64,000 nt of DNA from Aequorivita sublithincola DSM 14238 (GTDB lineage Bacteria; Bacteroidota; Bacteroidia; Flavobacteriales; Flavobacteriaceae): contig NC_018013.1 of the NCBI RefSeq assembly GCF_000265385.1, forward strand, positions 1,267,001 to 1,331,000. Direction: 5' to 3'. The notes beneath the pieces were generated by a model. It did no database searches. It saw only the letters and a program-made list of their open reading frames with translations, and was not told where the DNA came from. The translations under genes and the position numbers were made by a program. Below are positions 1-8,370 of this stretch, in pieces (the stretch's first letter is position 1; each line of letters opens with the position of its first letter).

Positions 1-215
1 TGATTGCCGATGTAGTTTCGGTTTAATACATAGCTGTAATATTCTACATCGTTTGAAATTACTTGTTTAACGTGGGTTTTAAAATTTCGGCCAACGATTC
101 CAGTACCTGCAAAAAGATCGCAAAACACTTTGCTGGAAAGATTATTTCCGCAGATTTCCGTAACTGTTTCAAAAATGAAACTGGAGAGTTTATGTTTGCT
201 GCCTATGTAATTCAT
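1..215 (-). CDS. D12-class N6-adenine DNA methyltransferase, N-terminal part (runs off the left edge)
   Basis: Only the first 71 codons are present; the gene continues beyond position 1. The product starts MNYIGSKHKLSSFI and carries the SAM-binding motif DLFAGTGIVGR near residue 34, followed by SNDVEYYSYVLNRNY, where an acidic residue of motif II is expected. The N-terminal Y-(I/L)-G-(S/N)-K plus F-x-G-x-G arrangement is typical of D12/Dam-type adenine methyltransferases, which methylate the N6 of adenine in a short DNA site. The ATG overlaps the stop codon of the upstream nuclease-like gene as ATGA, so translation is probably coupled. The catalytic DPPY motif would lie outside the window, so activity cannot be judged. 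Confidence 0.85.
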   Translation of the reverse strand, partial: MNYIGSKHKLSSFIFETVTEICGNNLSSKVFCDLFAGTGIVGRNFKTHVKQVISNDVEYYSYVLNRNYIGN

Positions 216-856
216 TTAGAAACCCAGATAATATCGCTCAATGTTGTTTGTTCGTCAGCAAAAGTAAAGGAATGTAGTTGCTCCTTTCTGAAACTGGCAA
301 CATATTTTTGAATAGCTTCTTTTAACAATGAAATCTCGGCTTTAAGCTTCCAATGTTCGCCGTTTTTAGCGTAAACAACTATAAATAAACGATTTTTAAA
401 ATGATGTCTTTTTTGAGTACTTTGGTTTTTGTAGAGCCATTCAATTAGTTCTGGTTTGTGACTGTGAGCATATTCATATGTATTTTGAAATTGCTTCGGA
501 AAGATAGATGTTTTATGGTCAAAAGGAATTCCGAAGAGATAAAAATCCTTTTCAGAATCCGTTGTTTCTACTACGGGTTCAACACCTTCTATCGCAGTGA
601 AAATCTGTTCTACAGCTTGGGAGCTCCAAAAGTTAAACCATCTATTGGCCGCATAATTGAATAACTCTCGTTTATCAAGTTTATGATCTAGTATTGCCTG
701 CTTCATTTTTAAAACTAGTTCCTCCCAATTCCAAGTTTTATAAATAAAATTGGTGTAACCATCCCAAAGATCATTTTGTTTTTGGCCCCAATTATAATCA
801 TAAGGGAGTCTTTTTTTAAGTTCTACTTCAATATTTTCTATTTTAAAATTGCTCAT
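212..856 (-). CDS. PD-(D/E)XK nuclease-like protein, candidate restriction endonuclease partner
   Basis: A 214-residue protein with no signal peptide or membrane segment. I do not recognise a named family. Around residues 80-116 it reads QAVEQIF, then DFYLFGIPFDHKTS. Glu83 on a predicted helix, Asp104 and the Asp113-His-Lys115 tripod match the layout of a PD-(D/E)XK nuclease core. The start chosen is the ATG at 856, which overlaps the DUF6427 stop as ATGA; a longer reading from 895 would run far into that gene. Its own stop overlaps the methyltransferase ATG in the same way. Sitting directly beside an adenine methyltransferase, it is most simply a type II restriction enzyme. That is inference from motif and context. 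Confidence 0.6.
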   Translation of the reverse strand: MSNFKIENIEVELKKRLPYDYNWGQKQNDLWDGYTNFIYKTWNWEELVLKMKQAILDHKLDKRELFNYAANRWFNFWSSQAVEQIFTAIEGVEPVVETTDSEKDFYLFGIPFDHKTSIFPKQFQNTYEYAHSHKPELIEWLYKNQSTQKRHHFKNRLFIVVYAKNGEHWKLKAEISLLKEAIQKYVASFRKEQLHSFTFADEQTTLSDIIWVSK

Positions 857-1806
857 AGAAACAGAAATACAAATGGCAAAATCACAACCATCCAAAGCAT
901 AATTTCTTTAAACCAAAACTCGGTAATATCTTTTTCTACGTAGCGATCCGTTCCGAAGTTTTCAATATAATTGGCGGCGATTATAGAGACTGGCGCCAAG
1001 ATGAAAAGTATTTCGGCACCCGTTTTTTCAGGACCCAATATAGCCACAAGCAAGCTGGTAATGCTAACATAAAGTAACAAAAAGTAGTTAGATTTTTCCT
1101 TTAAAGAAACTGAGGAGAACCTTAAAACTCGGTACATTGACGTCCAAATATAAAATCCAAGAATTACAGTAACAGGCACTAAAATAGCAGCAGAGTTGTA
1201 TTTCGAAAAATCTAAACTTATAGGTTTTTTCCAATCGAAAAACCACGCAAAGGAATCATATACAAAAAATTGATAAGCTGTATTAATTATCAAAACAGCC
1301 ATAAAGCCTGTGATAGGGATTATCATCTGTTTATAATTGGAATTCGGTTTTTGGATTATGGCTATCCAAAGCGGTATAAAAAACAACAAACTCCAAAAAT
1401 AAAAAAGGGAAGCAAGTGTAATCCAGAGGCTGGCATCCAGAATTTTTTTGGATGAATTGGTATCGCTCCGCAAACTCATGATTCTCCGCAGCGCAAGAAT
1501 GAGAAAAGCATTGGCTAAAAGTATTTTATGCTGAAGGAAAATAACGGGTAACATTACCATAAAACACGTGAAAAAAAGGATGGCGTAGGTGTTTGTTTTT
1601 GTTAAATGGTTTTTGCGAATTATAAAATCTAAAAGCAACATAATCAACACACTGATCAATATAAAAGCAGCGTTATTAAGTAACAAATATGGAGAATCAA
1701 CGATATTATAAACTGAAATAGCTCCCAGTAAATAACCCACAACAATAAAAACGCCAAGAATTAAATAGTTTAAAGGAATGGATTTTCCAAAAAAGCTTGT
1801 TAGCAT
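853..1806 (-). CDS. DUF6427 family integral membrane protein
   Basis: A 317-residue, very hydrophobic protein with roughly nine to ten predicted membrane segments, starting within the first 30 residues (LNYLILGVFIVVGYLLGA). It resembles the flavobacterial DUF6427 family, whose function is unknown; members usually sit beside DUF6341 and purine/pyrimidine genes, as here. The start lies in a tight divergent region with the DUF6341 gene. The stop codon overlaps the start of the nuclease-like gene by ATGA, so the candidate restriction genes are probably read from the same message. Confidence 0.75.
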   Translation of the reverse strand: MLTSFFGKSIPLNYLILGVFIVVGYLLGAISVYNIVDSPYLLLNNAAFILISVLIMLLLDFIIRKNHLTKTNTYAILFFTCFMVMLPVIFLQHKILLANAFLILALRRIMSLRSDTNSSKKILDASLWITLASLFYFWSLLFFIPLWIAIIQKPNSNYKQMIIPITGFMAVLIINTAYQFFVYDSFAWFFDWKKPISLDFSKYNSAAILVPVTVILGFYIWTSMYRVLRFSSVSLKEKSNYFLLLYVSITSLLVAILGPEKTGAEILFILAPVSIIAANYIENFGTDRYVEKDITEFWFKEIMLWMVVILPFVFLFL

Positions 1807-1820
1807 ATGAGGTATTTTTA

Positions 1821-1828
1821 TATTTTTG
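1821..1828 (+). promoter_or_regulatory. TAnnTTTG -7 element for the DUF6341 gene
   Basis: TATTTTTG matches the Bacteroidota -7 consensus TAnnTTTG and lies 19 bases before the ATG at 1848. Confidence 0.45.
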
Positions 1829-1847
1829 CTGTCTAAAGATTAAAGAT

Positions 1848-2075
1848 ATGACTTGGAAAGGTTTTTGGGAAGCAATCGCTTCTATTTTTGAAAATGTTCT
1901 TTTTATTCCTTACGATGCACTTCGTAAATTGGAACTATCAACTTGGTGGGGCGCAAACGCTGTTTCTATAGTGCTTTTTTTAATTGGAGCTGTTGCATTT
2001 ATTTACTGGATGCTTCAATTGAAAAAATTCAATGAAAGTACTGAGAGCACTTATACTTTCGACGAAAGACCTTAA
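1848..2075 (+). CDS. DUF6341 family small membrane protein
   Basis: A 75-residue protein beginning MTWKGFWEAIASIFENVLF, with one clear membrane segment at about residues 36-56 and an acidic C-terminal tail ending TFDERP. It matches the small flavobacterial DUF6341 family, commonly found next to DUF6427; the function is unknown. I chose the ATG at 1848 because an upstream in-frame start would overlap the divergent DUF6427 start and lie upstream of the likely -7 element at 1821. Confidence 0.75.
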   Translation: MTWKGFWEAIASIFENVLFIPYDALRKLELSTWWGANAVSIVLFLIGAVAFIYWMLQLKKFNESTESTYTFDERP

Positions 2076-2126
2076 GATGGAATTGCCCCAGACATAAAGG
2101 GAGCATTCCTATTTTCATAACGCCTT

Positions 2127-2147
2127 CTCCCCTTTAGGAGTTGGGGG
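2127..2147. repeat. Dispersed intergenic repeat, CTCCCCTTTAGGAG type
   Basis: The short intergenic stretch between the DUF6341 gene and purD holds a C-rich/G-rich word (ctcccctttaggag followed by ttggggg). Related words recur at 57678-57698 (opposite orientation), 57747-57765 and 59679-59694. It contains a small CTCC/GGAG hairpin. Such words are common in flavobacterial intergenic DNA; the role is unknown. Confidence 0.5.
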
Positions 2148-3419
2148 TCAAAGATCAAATCCAATATCACTACGATACTTCATCCTGTCAAAAGATAGTT
2201 TTTCTATATTTTGATAGGATTTTTTTAGTGCCTTATGGAAATCGGTATCTAGGGAAGTTACTGCCAAAACACGGCCTCCGTTGGTTAGAGTTTTACCGTT
2301 TTCAGATTTTGTCCCAGCGTGAAAAACGATGGAATCTTCTACATTTTCCAATCCTGAAATTTCCTTCCCTTTCTCGTAATCTTCTGGATAACCACCAGAA
2401 ACGAGCATCACGGTTGCGGCGCTTCTTTCGTCTATTTCAATTTTAATGTCATTCAGCTTTTTATGAAAAGTGGCTTCAAATAAATCTATCAAATCGTTTT
2501 TTATACGTGGAAGCACCACTTCAGTCTCTGGATCGCCCATACGCACGTTGTATTCTATCACGTAAGGTTCATTATTCACTTTTATTAAACCGATGAAAAC
2601 AAAACCTTTGTAATCTATGTTTTCTTCAGAAAGTCCGTTAACTGTTGGTTTTACAATGCGTTCTTCAATTTTTTTCATCAAAACTTCATCTGCAAAAAGA
2701 ACTGGAGAAATGGCGCCCATTCCACCAGTATTTAAGCCTGTGTCACCTTCGCCAATGCGTTTATAGTCTTTTGCGGTGGGAAGAATTTTATAGTTTTTAC
2801 CATCAGTAAGCACAAAAACGCTGAGTTCTATTCCATCCAAAAACTCTTCAATAACAACTTTGGAACTTGCCTCACCAAACTTGTTATGTGCAAGCATATT
2901 TTCTAATTCCTGTTTGGCTTCCTCTAAATCTTTCAAAATCAAAACGCCTTTTCCAGCGGCCAATCCGTCAGCTTTCAAAACATAGGGTGGATTCAATTTT
3001 TCCAAAAATAATTTTCCAGCTTCTAGTGATTCTGCAGTGAAAGCCTCATAAGCAGCTGTAGGAATATTGTGCTGCATCATAAACTCCTTTGCGCGCTGTT
3101 TGCTGCCTTCTAATAATGCTCCGCGTTTTGAAGGGCCAATTAGCATTACATTTTTTAATTCAGCTGTTTCGGCAAAATAATCGGCTATTCCTTGAACCAA
3201 TGGATCTTCTGGACCAACCACGACCATTTCAATATCATTTTCAACAACACAATTTTTTACAGCTTCAAAATCCGTTGGTTTTATATTTATATTTGTGGCA
3301 ATAGCAGCCGTTCCAGCATTTCCGGGTGCTACAAACAGTTTTTCGCAACGTTTGCTCTGCGAAAATTTGTATGCAAAAGTATGTTCGCGACCGCCGGAGC
3401 CAAGGATGAGAATATTCAT
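2148..3419 (-). CDS. purD: Phosphoribosylamine--glycine ligase
   Basis: PurD joins glycine to 5-phosphoribosylamine using ATP, the second step of de novo purine synthesis in the cytosol. The 423-residue product has the N-domain opening MNILILGSGGREHTFAYKF, the ATP-grasp signature LKADGLAAGKGV near residue 145, GGMGAISP, and the metal-binding NVRMGDPETEV stretch late in the protein. Length is normal for the family. The ATG at 3419 gives the family's usual N-terminus; an upstream alternative at 3446 would begin before the likely -7 element at 3444-3451. It stands alone, with DUF6341 and DUF6427 downstream. Confidence 0.96.
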   Translation of the reverse strand: MNILILGSGGREHTFAYKFSQSKRCEKLFVAPGNAGTAAIATNINIKPTDFEAVKNCVVENDIEMVVVGPEDPLVQGIADYFAETAELKNVMLIGPSKRGALLEGSKQRAKEFMMQHNIPTAAYEAFTAESLEAGKLFLEKLNPPYVLKADGLAAGKGVLILKDLEEAKQELENMLAHNKFGEASSKVVIEEFLDGIELSVFVLTDGKNYKILPTAKDYKRIGEGDTGLNTGGMGAISPVLFADEVLMKKIEERIVKPTVNGLSEENIDYKGFVFIGLIKVNNEPYVIEYNVRMGDPETEVVLPRIKNDLIDLFEATFHKKLNDIKIEIDERSAATVMLVSGGYPEDYEKGKEISGLENVEDSIVFHAGTKSENGKTLTNGGRVLAVTSLDTDFHKALKKSYQNIEKLSFDRMKYRSDIGFDL

Positions 3420-3443
3420 AATTGAATTGTTTTGTTTCGGTGT

Positions 3444-3451
3444 CAAAAATA
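3444..3451 (-). promoter_or_regulatory. TAnnTTTG -7 element for purD
   Basis: Read on the minus strand this is TATTTTTG, 24 bases before the purD ATG at 3419. It supports the shorter purD start. Confidence 0.4.
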
Positions 3452-3540
3452 ATTGTTTGTACCTTGAACCGCTAATTTATTTGAAGTGAATTTTTCTTCA
3501 ATGAAAAATCCTTTCGCTTTAAAATTTTTAAAAAACGCTT

Positions 3541-4851
3541 TTGAAAACCTTCAATATTTCACTTTTTCTGAAACGTTTCCCTATTAAAAGGGCTAAGCAG
3601 GAATTGCTGAAAATTTCTGAAATAAAAGAAGCAGATTACGAAGGATTTTTGAAATCGAAAAAAGCTGAAATTGTCAACTTTCATTTAAAGAATAACACTT
3701 TTTACCAAAGTAAAGTGAAAGCTGGTTTTTCGGATTGGGAATCACTTCCTATTCTGAAAAAGAAAGACTTTCAAATACCACTGAAGGAAAGACTTTCAGA
3801 AGGATTTTCAGAAAAAAAAGTATATGTAAATAAAACTTCGGGCTCTAGTGGTAATCCTTTCCGATTTGCAAAAAATAAATTCAGCCACGCCATGACTTGG
3901 GCATACCATATGGAACGGTTTGGTTGGCATGGCATAGATTTCAATAGCTCTTTTCAAGCTCGTTATTATGGTATTCCGTTGGATTTTGTTCAAAATAAAA
4001 CAGTAAAATTGAAAGATTTTCTAGCCAATCGGCATCGGTTTTCTATACTTGATCTTTCAGAAAAAGCATTGGGAGAAATGCTGGAAGTTTACAAGAAAAA
4101 ACCATTTGATTATATAAACGGTTATACCAGCAGTATCGTGCTTTTTGCGAAATATTTGAAAAAGAAAAATATCGTTTTAAAAGATTTTTGTCCGTCGCTG
4201 AAGGTTTGCATTGTTACTTCTGAAATGCTTTTTGATGAAGATAAAAACTTATTGGAAAAACAATTTGGCGTTCCCGTGGTTAATGAATACGGTTGCTCTG
4301 AAGCCGGTGTGATTGCGTTTACAAATTCTGAGGATGAATGGGAAGTAGATTCTAAAACACTTTTCGTGGAAATTTTAGATGAAAACGATAAACCGCTTCC
4401 TTTTGGCCAAGAAGGACGAATTGTTATAACCTCATTGCACAACAAAGCGCATCCATTTATCCGTTATGAAATTGGCGATTATGGAGCTTTGCATGAAAAG
4501 AGCACTTTTAAAAAACCAATTCTTAAAAAACTTGTAGGCAGAACCAATGATTTTGCAATACTTCCTAGCGGAAAAAAAGCTGCGGGAATGACTTTTTACG
4601 TCATTACAAAAAATATAATGGAAGAAAGCGGAAACCTAAAAGAGTTTAAAGTGATTCAAACAAAGATGGATACTTTTGAAATAGATTATGTAAGTGATGA
4701 AATTTTAAAAGCCGAAAAAATAAAGACTATAACCGCGACACTTGAGCAGTTTTTAGAGCCAGGCCTTACATTTCATTTTAACAGAAAGCAACAACTGGAC
4801 AGAACCGAAATCGGAAAATTGAAACAGTTCATTTCCAACATTAAACAATAA
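3541..4851 (+). CDS. PaaK/CapK-like acyl-adenylate-forming enzyme of a polysaccharide cluster
   Basis: A 436-residue protein of the phenylacetate-CoA ligase/CapK group. It has the adenylate-forming loop KTSGSSGNP at residues 98-106, a central NEYGCSEAG motif, and RYEIGDYG, typical of the ANL superfamily. Family members in capsule or O-antigen loci activate a carboxylic acid as an acyl-adenylate, but the substrate is not evident here. Translation appears to start at a TTG (3541): an in-frame TAA lies at 3529-3531 and the next ATG would remove a quarter of the protein. It precedes a glycosyltransferase by 12 bases, probably in one operon. Confidence 0.8.
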   Translation: MKTFNISLFLKRFPIKRAKQELLKISEIKEADYEGFLKSKKAEIVNFHLKNNTFYQSKVKAGFSDWESLPILKKKDFQIPLKERLSEGFSEKKVYVNKTSGSSGNPFRFAKNKFSHAMTWAYHMERFGWHGIDFNSSFQARYYGIPLDFVQNKTVKLKDFLANRHRFSILDLSEKALGEMLEVYKKKPFDYINGYTSSIVLFAKYLKKKNIVLKDFCPSLKVCIVTSEMLFDEDKNLLEKQFGVPVVNEYGCSEAGVIAFTNSEDEWEVDSKTLFVEILDENDKPLPFGQEGRIVITSLHNKAHPFIRYEIGDYGALHEKSTFKKPILKKLVGRTNDFAILPSGKKAAGMTFYVITKNIMEESGNLKEFKVIQTKMDTFEIDYVSDEILKAEKIKTITATLEQFLEPGLTFHFNRKQQLDRTEIGKLKQFISNIKQ

Positions 4852-4863
4852 TTTCTTTAAAAA

Positions 4864-6027
4864 TTGTCAAAAGAAATCCTTTTAATAACAAACTATTTTC
4901 CTCCAGAAAAAGGTGCTGCGGCAAACCGTATGCAAAGTGTTGCTGAAGGTTTGGGAAAAGCTGGCTACGCTGTAAAAGTGGTTTGTCCATTACCCAATTA
5001 TCCCAACGGAAAAATTTTTGAAGGTTACAGCGGAAAACTATCTGTCAAAGAAAATTCCTCCTTCGGAAAAATAGCTCGATTATGGGTTTGGCCAAGCAAT
5101 TCTACCAACAAATTGGTGCGCTTGCTATCGATGATTTCTTTTTCGTTTAGTTTAGTGTTATTTTTTCTATTCAGTAAAACTCCAAAAAAGGTATTTATTC
5201 AATATTCTCCCGTTTTTGTTGGCTACACAGCGGTTTGTTTGGGGCGATTATTTTCAAAAAAAATAATTCTAAATGTTTCGGACTTATGGCCACTGGCAGG
5301 ATTAGAAATGGGTATTTTGAAAAAAGGTTGGTATTATTCCATATTGCTGAAAATGGAACGTTTTTGCTATAGAAATGCTGATTTAATAGTTGGGCAATCT
5401 GAAGAAATTCTTCAGCATATTTCAAATTTTGAAACTGCAAAATCTTCCTTTTTATACCGAAATATTCCAGATTTCTCAATCCCTGAAATTGCGTCTAAGA
5501 ATTCTTCAACAGAAATAAAGATTGTTTACGCCGGATTGTTGGGAATGGCACAAGGACTATTTCAACTTTGCAATCAGCTTTCATTTCCTGAAAATGTATC
5601 TCTTCATATTTATGGAGCTGGGCCAGAAGATGAAAAAATAAAAGATTTACAGAAGCAAAATGTCTTTTTTCACGGCGAATTGGATAGAAATTCACTTCAT
5701 AAAAAACTTCAAGAATACGATATCGCTTTTATTCCTTTAGTAAAAAGAATTTACGGATCCGTTCCTTCAAAAATATTTGAATATACACGCTTGGGATTGC
5801 CAGTACTTTATTTTGCTGGTGGTGAAGGTGGAGAAATCGTTGAAAAAGAATCTTTGGGATGGGTTATTGAAGTAAATAATTTTGAAGCCTTGCAGCATTT
5901 TATCAACACAGTCTCAATATCAGAACTGAAACGTTTTCCTAAAGAAGTTATTCAGAAAAAATCAGTTGAAAGCTTTAGTTTTAATAAACAGTTTGAAGCT
6001 TTTCTTACAGCAATTGAAACGATTTAA
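4864..6027 (+). CDS. Family 4 glycosyltransferase
   Basis: A 387-residue GT-B fold glycosyltransferase. The N-terminus (ILLITNYFPPEKGAAANRM) is the acceptor-side Rossmann opening typical of the WbuB-like GT4 group, and the C-terminal half has GSVPSKIFEYTRLGLPVL, the nucleotide-sugar-binding E-x7-E-type region. It should transfer a sugar from a nucleotide donor to a lipid-linked or growing glycan on the inner face of the membrane; donor and linkage are unknown. The start is TTG at 4864 because an in-frame TAA lies at 4858-4860. Its 3' end overlaps the convergent sugar-transferase gene by four bases. Confidence 0.88.
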   Translation: MSKEILLITNYFPPEKGAAANRMQSVAEGLGKAGYAVKVVCPLPNYPNGKIFEGYSGKLSVKENSSFGKIARLWVWPSNSTNKLVRLLSMISFSFSLVLFFLFSKTPKKVFIQYSPVFVGYTAVCLGRLFSKKIILNVSDLWPLAGLEMGILKKGWYYSILLKMERFCYRNADLIVGQSEEILQHISNFETAKSSFLYRNIPDFSIPEIASKNSSTEIKIVYAGLLGMAQGLFQLCNQLSFPENVSLHIYGAGPEDEKIKDLQKQNVFFHGELDRNSLHKKLQEYDIAFIPLVKRIYGSVPSKIFEYTRLGLPVLYFAGGEGGEIVEKESLGWVIEVNNFEALQHFINTVSISELKRFPKEVIQKKSVESFSFNKQFEAFLTAIETI

Positions 6028-7376
6028 TATGCTTTTTCTTCTCCGCGAAGGGCATTAAAGATAGTTTGGAAAACAATCTTGATGTCGAGAAATAAACTCC
6101 AGTTTTCAAGATAGAATATGTCATATTTAACCCTATTTATAATATGGTTATCATCTTCCACTTCGCCTCGGTACCCACTCACTTGCGCTAAGCCAGTAAT
6201 GCCTGGTTTTATAAAATGACGCACCATAAACTTATCTATTCTTTCAGCATACATCTCAGTGTGGCTTACCATATGTGGTCTTGGGCCAACAACGGACATT
6301 TCCCCCTTTAATACATTAATAAACTGAGGAAGTTCATCTATACTAGTTTTTCGAATTATTTTTCCAACTCTTGTAACACGAGCATCGCCTTTTGATATTT
6401 GATGAAGATGCGCCATGGGGTTCGGTTTCATAGACCGAAATTTATAGCAAAAAAACTCTTGGTAATCCAGACCGTTTCGCTTTTGCTTAAAGAAGACTGG
6501 ACCTTTAGATTCAAGTTTTATCAAAATTCCTATTAAAGGGGTTAGCCAGGACAAAACTCCAATTATCACCATCAGTGAAAGAACAATGTCAAAACTGCGT
6601 TTTAAGAATTTATTGAAAGGTTCATCCATCGGTATCTTTCGCATGGAAAGAATAGGTAAAACTCCATAATAGGTGAAATCCAGTTTTTTGCTGAAAATTT
6701 CTTTATTGTCTGGCAGAAATTTTAAAATCTTGAGATTGTTATCTACAAAATCAATAAGTTTTAGAATGTCTTTATTGCCAATTTCAGCTACCGAAGCATA
6801 AATTTCATCTATCTTTTCGTGTAAGATATAATCCATACATTCTTCAATAGAAACTTTGTTCGGACCCTTTAGGTCGAAAGTTTTAGAGAGTTGGTAACCG
6901 TAAACGGGATTGGTGGTGAAAAATTTCCGAAGTTGGTCTGTCTTTTGGTTGAGGCCTATTATTACTACCTTTCTAACGTTTCCACCTAAATGAAGACGGT
7001 ATTTTTTCAGTAAATAATAAATACCGAATTTCACAACGGCAATGCAAAGCATAACCATTAAAATATAATTGAATATTGTTGATGCAGAAGTTTCTAAATG
7101 GTTGTAAAAACCAAAAAACGAAAAGACAATCAAAACGAAAACTACTCCTTGCTTGCCTAGGAGCGACATAATTTTGGCAAGATGTGTAAAGCGATATATT
7201 TCGTAAAATCCTGATCGCAATGAAAGCAGCAACCAAGCGATGGTTAGATAAATTACATAGTTGAAATATGGAAAAGGTTCTCCAAAAAATTCAAAAGCAA
7301 AGAAATAGACGAAAAAGAGATCTATTCCATAAGAAATAGGCCGCAACAATCCTGAATATCTTCCGCTTTTAAACAT
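6024..7376 (-). CDS. Polyprenyl glycosylphosphotransferase (priming sugar transferase)
   Basis: This enzyme starts repeat-unit synthesis by moving a sugar-1-phosphate from a nucleotide sugar to undecaprenyl phosphate in the inner membrane. The 450-residue protein has four membrane helices in residues 12-125, a Rossmann-like CoA-binding-type middle domain (about 130-235), another helix near 262-288, and a bacterial sugar-transferase domain (255-445). Key motifs are KRSFDIVLS, FFKQKRNG, DELPQ (347-351) and VGPRPH (363-368). The architecture is that of WcaJ/EpsE-type enzymes. It is last in a tight operon ugd - decarboxylase - transferase. The sugar used (glucose, galactose or other) cannot be read from sequence. 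Confidence 0.92.
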   Translation of the reverse strand: MFKSGRYSGLLRPISYGIDLFFVYFFAFEFFGEPFPYFNYVIYLTIAWLLLSLRSGFYEIYRFTHLAKIMSLLGKQGVVFVLIVFSFFGFYNHLETSASTIFNYILMVMLCIAVVKFGIYYLLKKYRLHLGGNVRKVVIIGLNQKTDQLRKFFTTNPVYGYQLSKTFDLKGPNKVSIEECMDYILHEKIDEIYASVAEIGNKDILKLIDFVDNNLKILKFLPDNKEIFSKKLDFTYYGVLPILSMRKIPMDEPFNKFLKRSFDIVLSLMVIIGVLSWLTPLIGILIKLESKGPVFFKQKRNGLDYQEFFCYKFRSMKPNPMAHLHQISKGDARVTRVGKIIRKTSIDELPQFINVLKGEMSVVGPRPHMVSHTEMYAERIDKFMVRHFIKPGITGLAQVSGYRGEVEDDNHIINRVKYDIFYLENWSLFLDIKIVFQTIFNALRGEEKAY

Positions 7377-7383
7377 CTATCCT

Positions 7384-8370
7384 TTATCTGTTGTGTTTTG
7401 AAAAATCCTTATGTTCGCTTTTAAAAAGTTCTTCTTTTGAAAGATTTTTAAAATATTCGAACGTTTTTTTCATTCCTTCTTCACGGGAAATTTTAGGTTC
7501 CCAATTCAATATTTTTCGCGCTTTTGAAATATCTGGCTCACGTTGCATCGGATCGTCCTGTGGTAAGGGTTTGAAGACAATTTTTTGCTCCGTTTCTGTC
7601 AGCTTTATTATTTCCTTCGCAAAATCTAAAATCGTTATTTCTTCTGGATTACCAATATTTACGGGTAATGGATAGTCACTTAATAATAAGCGATACAACC
7701 CTTCCACCTCATCGTCAACATAACAGAACGAGCGTGTTTGCATTCCATCTCCAAAAACTGTTAAGTCTTCACCACGAAGTGATTGACCAATAAATGCTGG
7801 AATTACACGACCGTCATTAAGTCGCATTCGTGGACCATAGGTATTGAAAATACGGGCAATACGTGTTTCCAAACCGTGAAACCTATGATAAGCCATCGTG
7901 ATAGATTCCTGAAAGCGTTTTGCTTCGTCATAAACGCCGCGAGGACCGATGGTATTCACGTTTCCGAAATATTCCTCCGTTTGTGGATGTACCAACGGAT
8001 CTCCATAAACTTCAGAAGTAGAAGCTATTAAAATACGAGCATTTTTTTCCTTTGCCAATCCCAAAAGATTGTGCGTTCCTAAAGACCCTACTTTTAAGGT
8101 TTGGATGGGTATTTTTAAATAATCTATCGGGCTTGCTGGAGAAGCGAAATGAAGAATGTAATCAACCTTTCCAGGAACGTGTACAAACTTGGTAATGTCG
8201 TGATGATAAAATTCAAAAGCTTCCAGCTTAAAGAGATGTTCAATGTTCTTAAGATCGCCTGTTATAAGGTTATCCATCGCAATAACGTGGAAATCTTCGG
8301 CAATAAATTTATCACAAAGATGCGAACCCAAAAAGCCGGCGGCACCTGTAATCAGTACTCGTTTCTTCAT
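7384..8370 (-). CDS. UDP-glucuronate decarboxylase-like SDR (UDP-xylose synthase)
   Basis: An extended short-chain dehydrogenase of 328 residues. It shows the NAD-binding GAAGFLGSH at residues 9-17, STSEVYGDP, and the catalytic Tyr-x3-Lys as VYDEAKR. The [11 protein letters not shown] context and length fit UDP-glucuronic acid decarboxylase, which turns UDP-glucuronate into UDP-xylose. The gene directly follows ugd, which makes UDP-glucuronate, with an ATGA overlap at 8367-8370, so the two steps are probably coupled. A different SDR activity such as a 4-epimerase is possible but less likely given the neighbour. Confidence 0.86.
   Translation of the reverse strand: MKKRVLITGAAGFLGSHLCDKFIAEDFHVIAMDNLITGDLKNIEHLFKLEAFEFYHHDITKFVHVPGKVDYILHFASPASPIDYLKIPIQTLKVGSLGTHNLLGLAKEKNARILIASTSEVYGDPLVHPQTEEYFGNVNTIGPRGVYDEAKRFQESITMAYHRFHGLETRIARIFNTYGPRMRLNDGRVIPAFIGQSLRGEDLTVFGDGMQTRSFCYVDDEVEGLYRLLLSDYPLPVNIGNPEEITILDFAKEIIKLTETEQKIVFKPLPQDDPMQREPDISKARKILNWEPKISREEGMKKTFEYFKNLSKEELFKSEHKDFSKHNR

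Noticed and set aside
3501..3587. Small frame from an ATG upstream of the PaaK-like gene
   Set aside because: Only 28 codons, overlaps the TTG-started gene in another frame, and lacks recognisable features; a leader peptide cannot be excluded but is unsupported.
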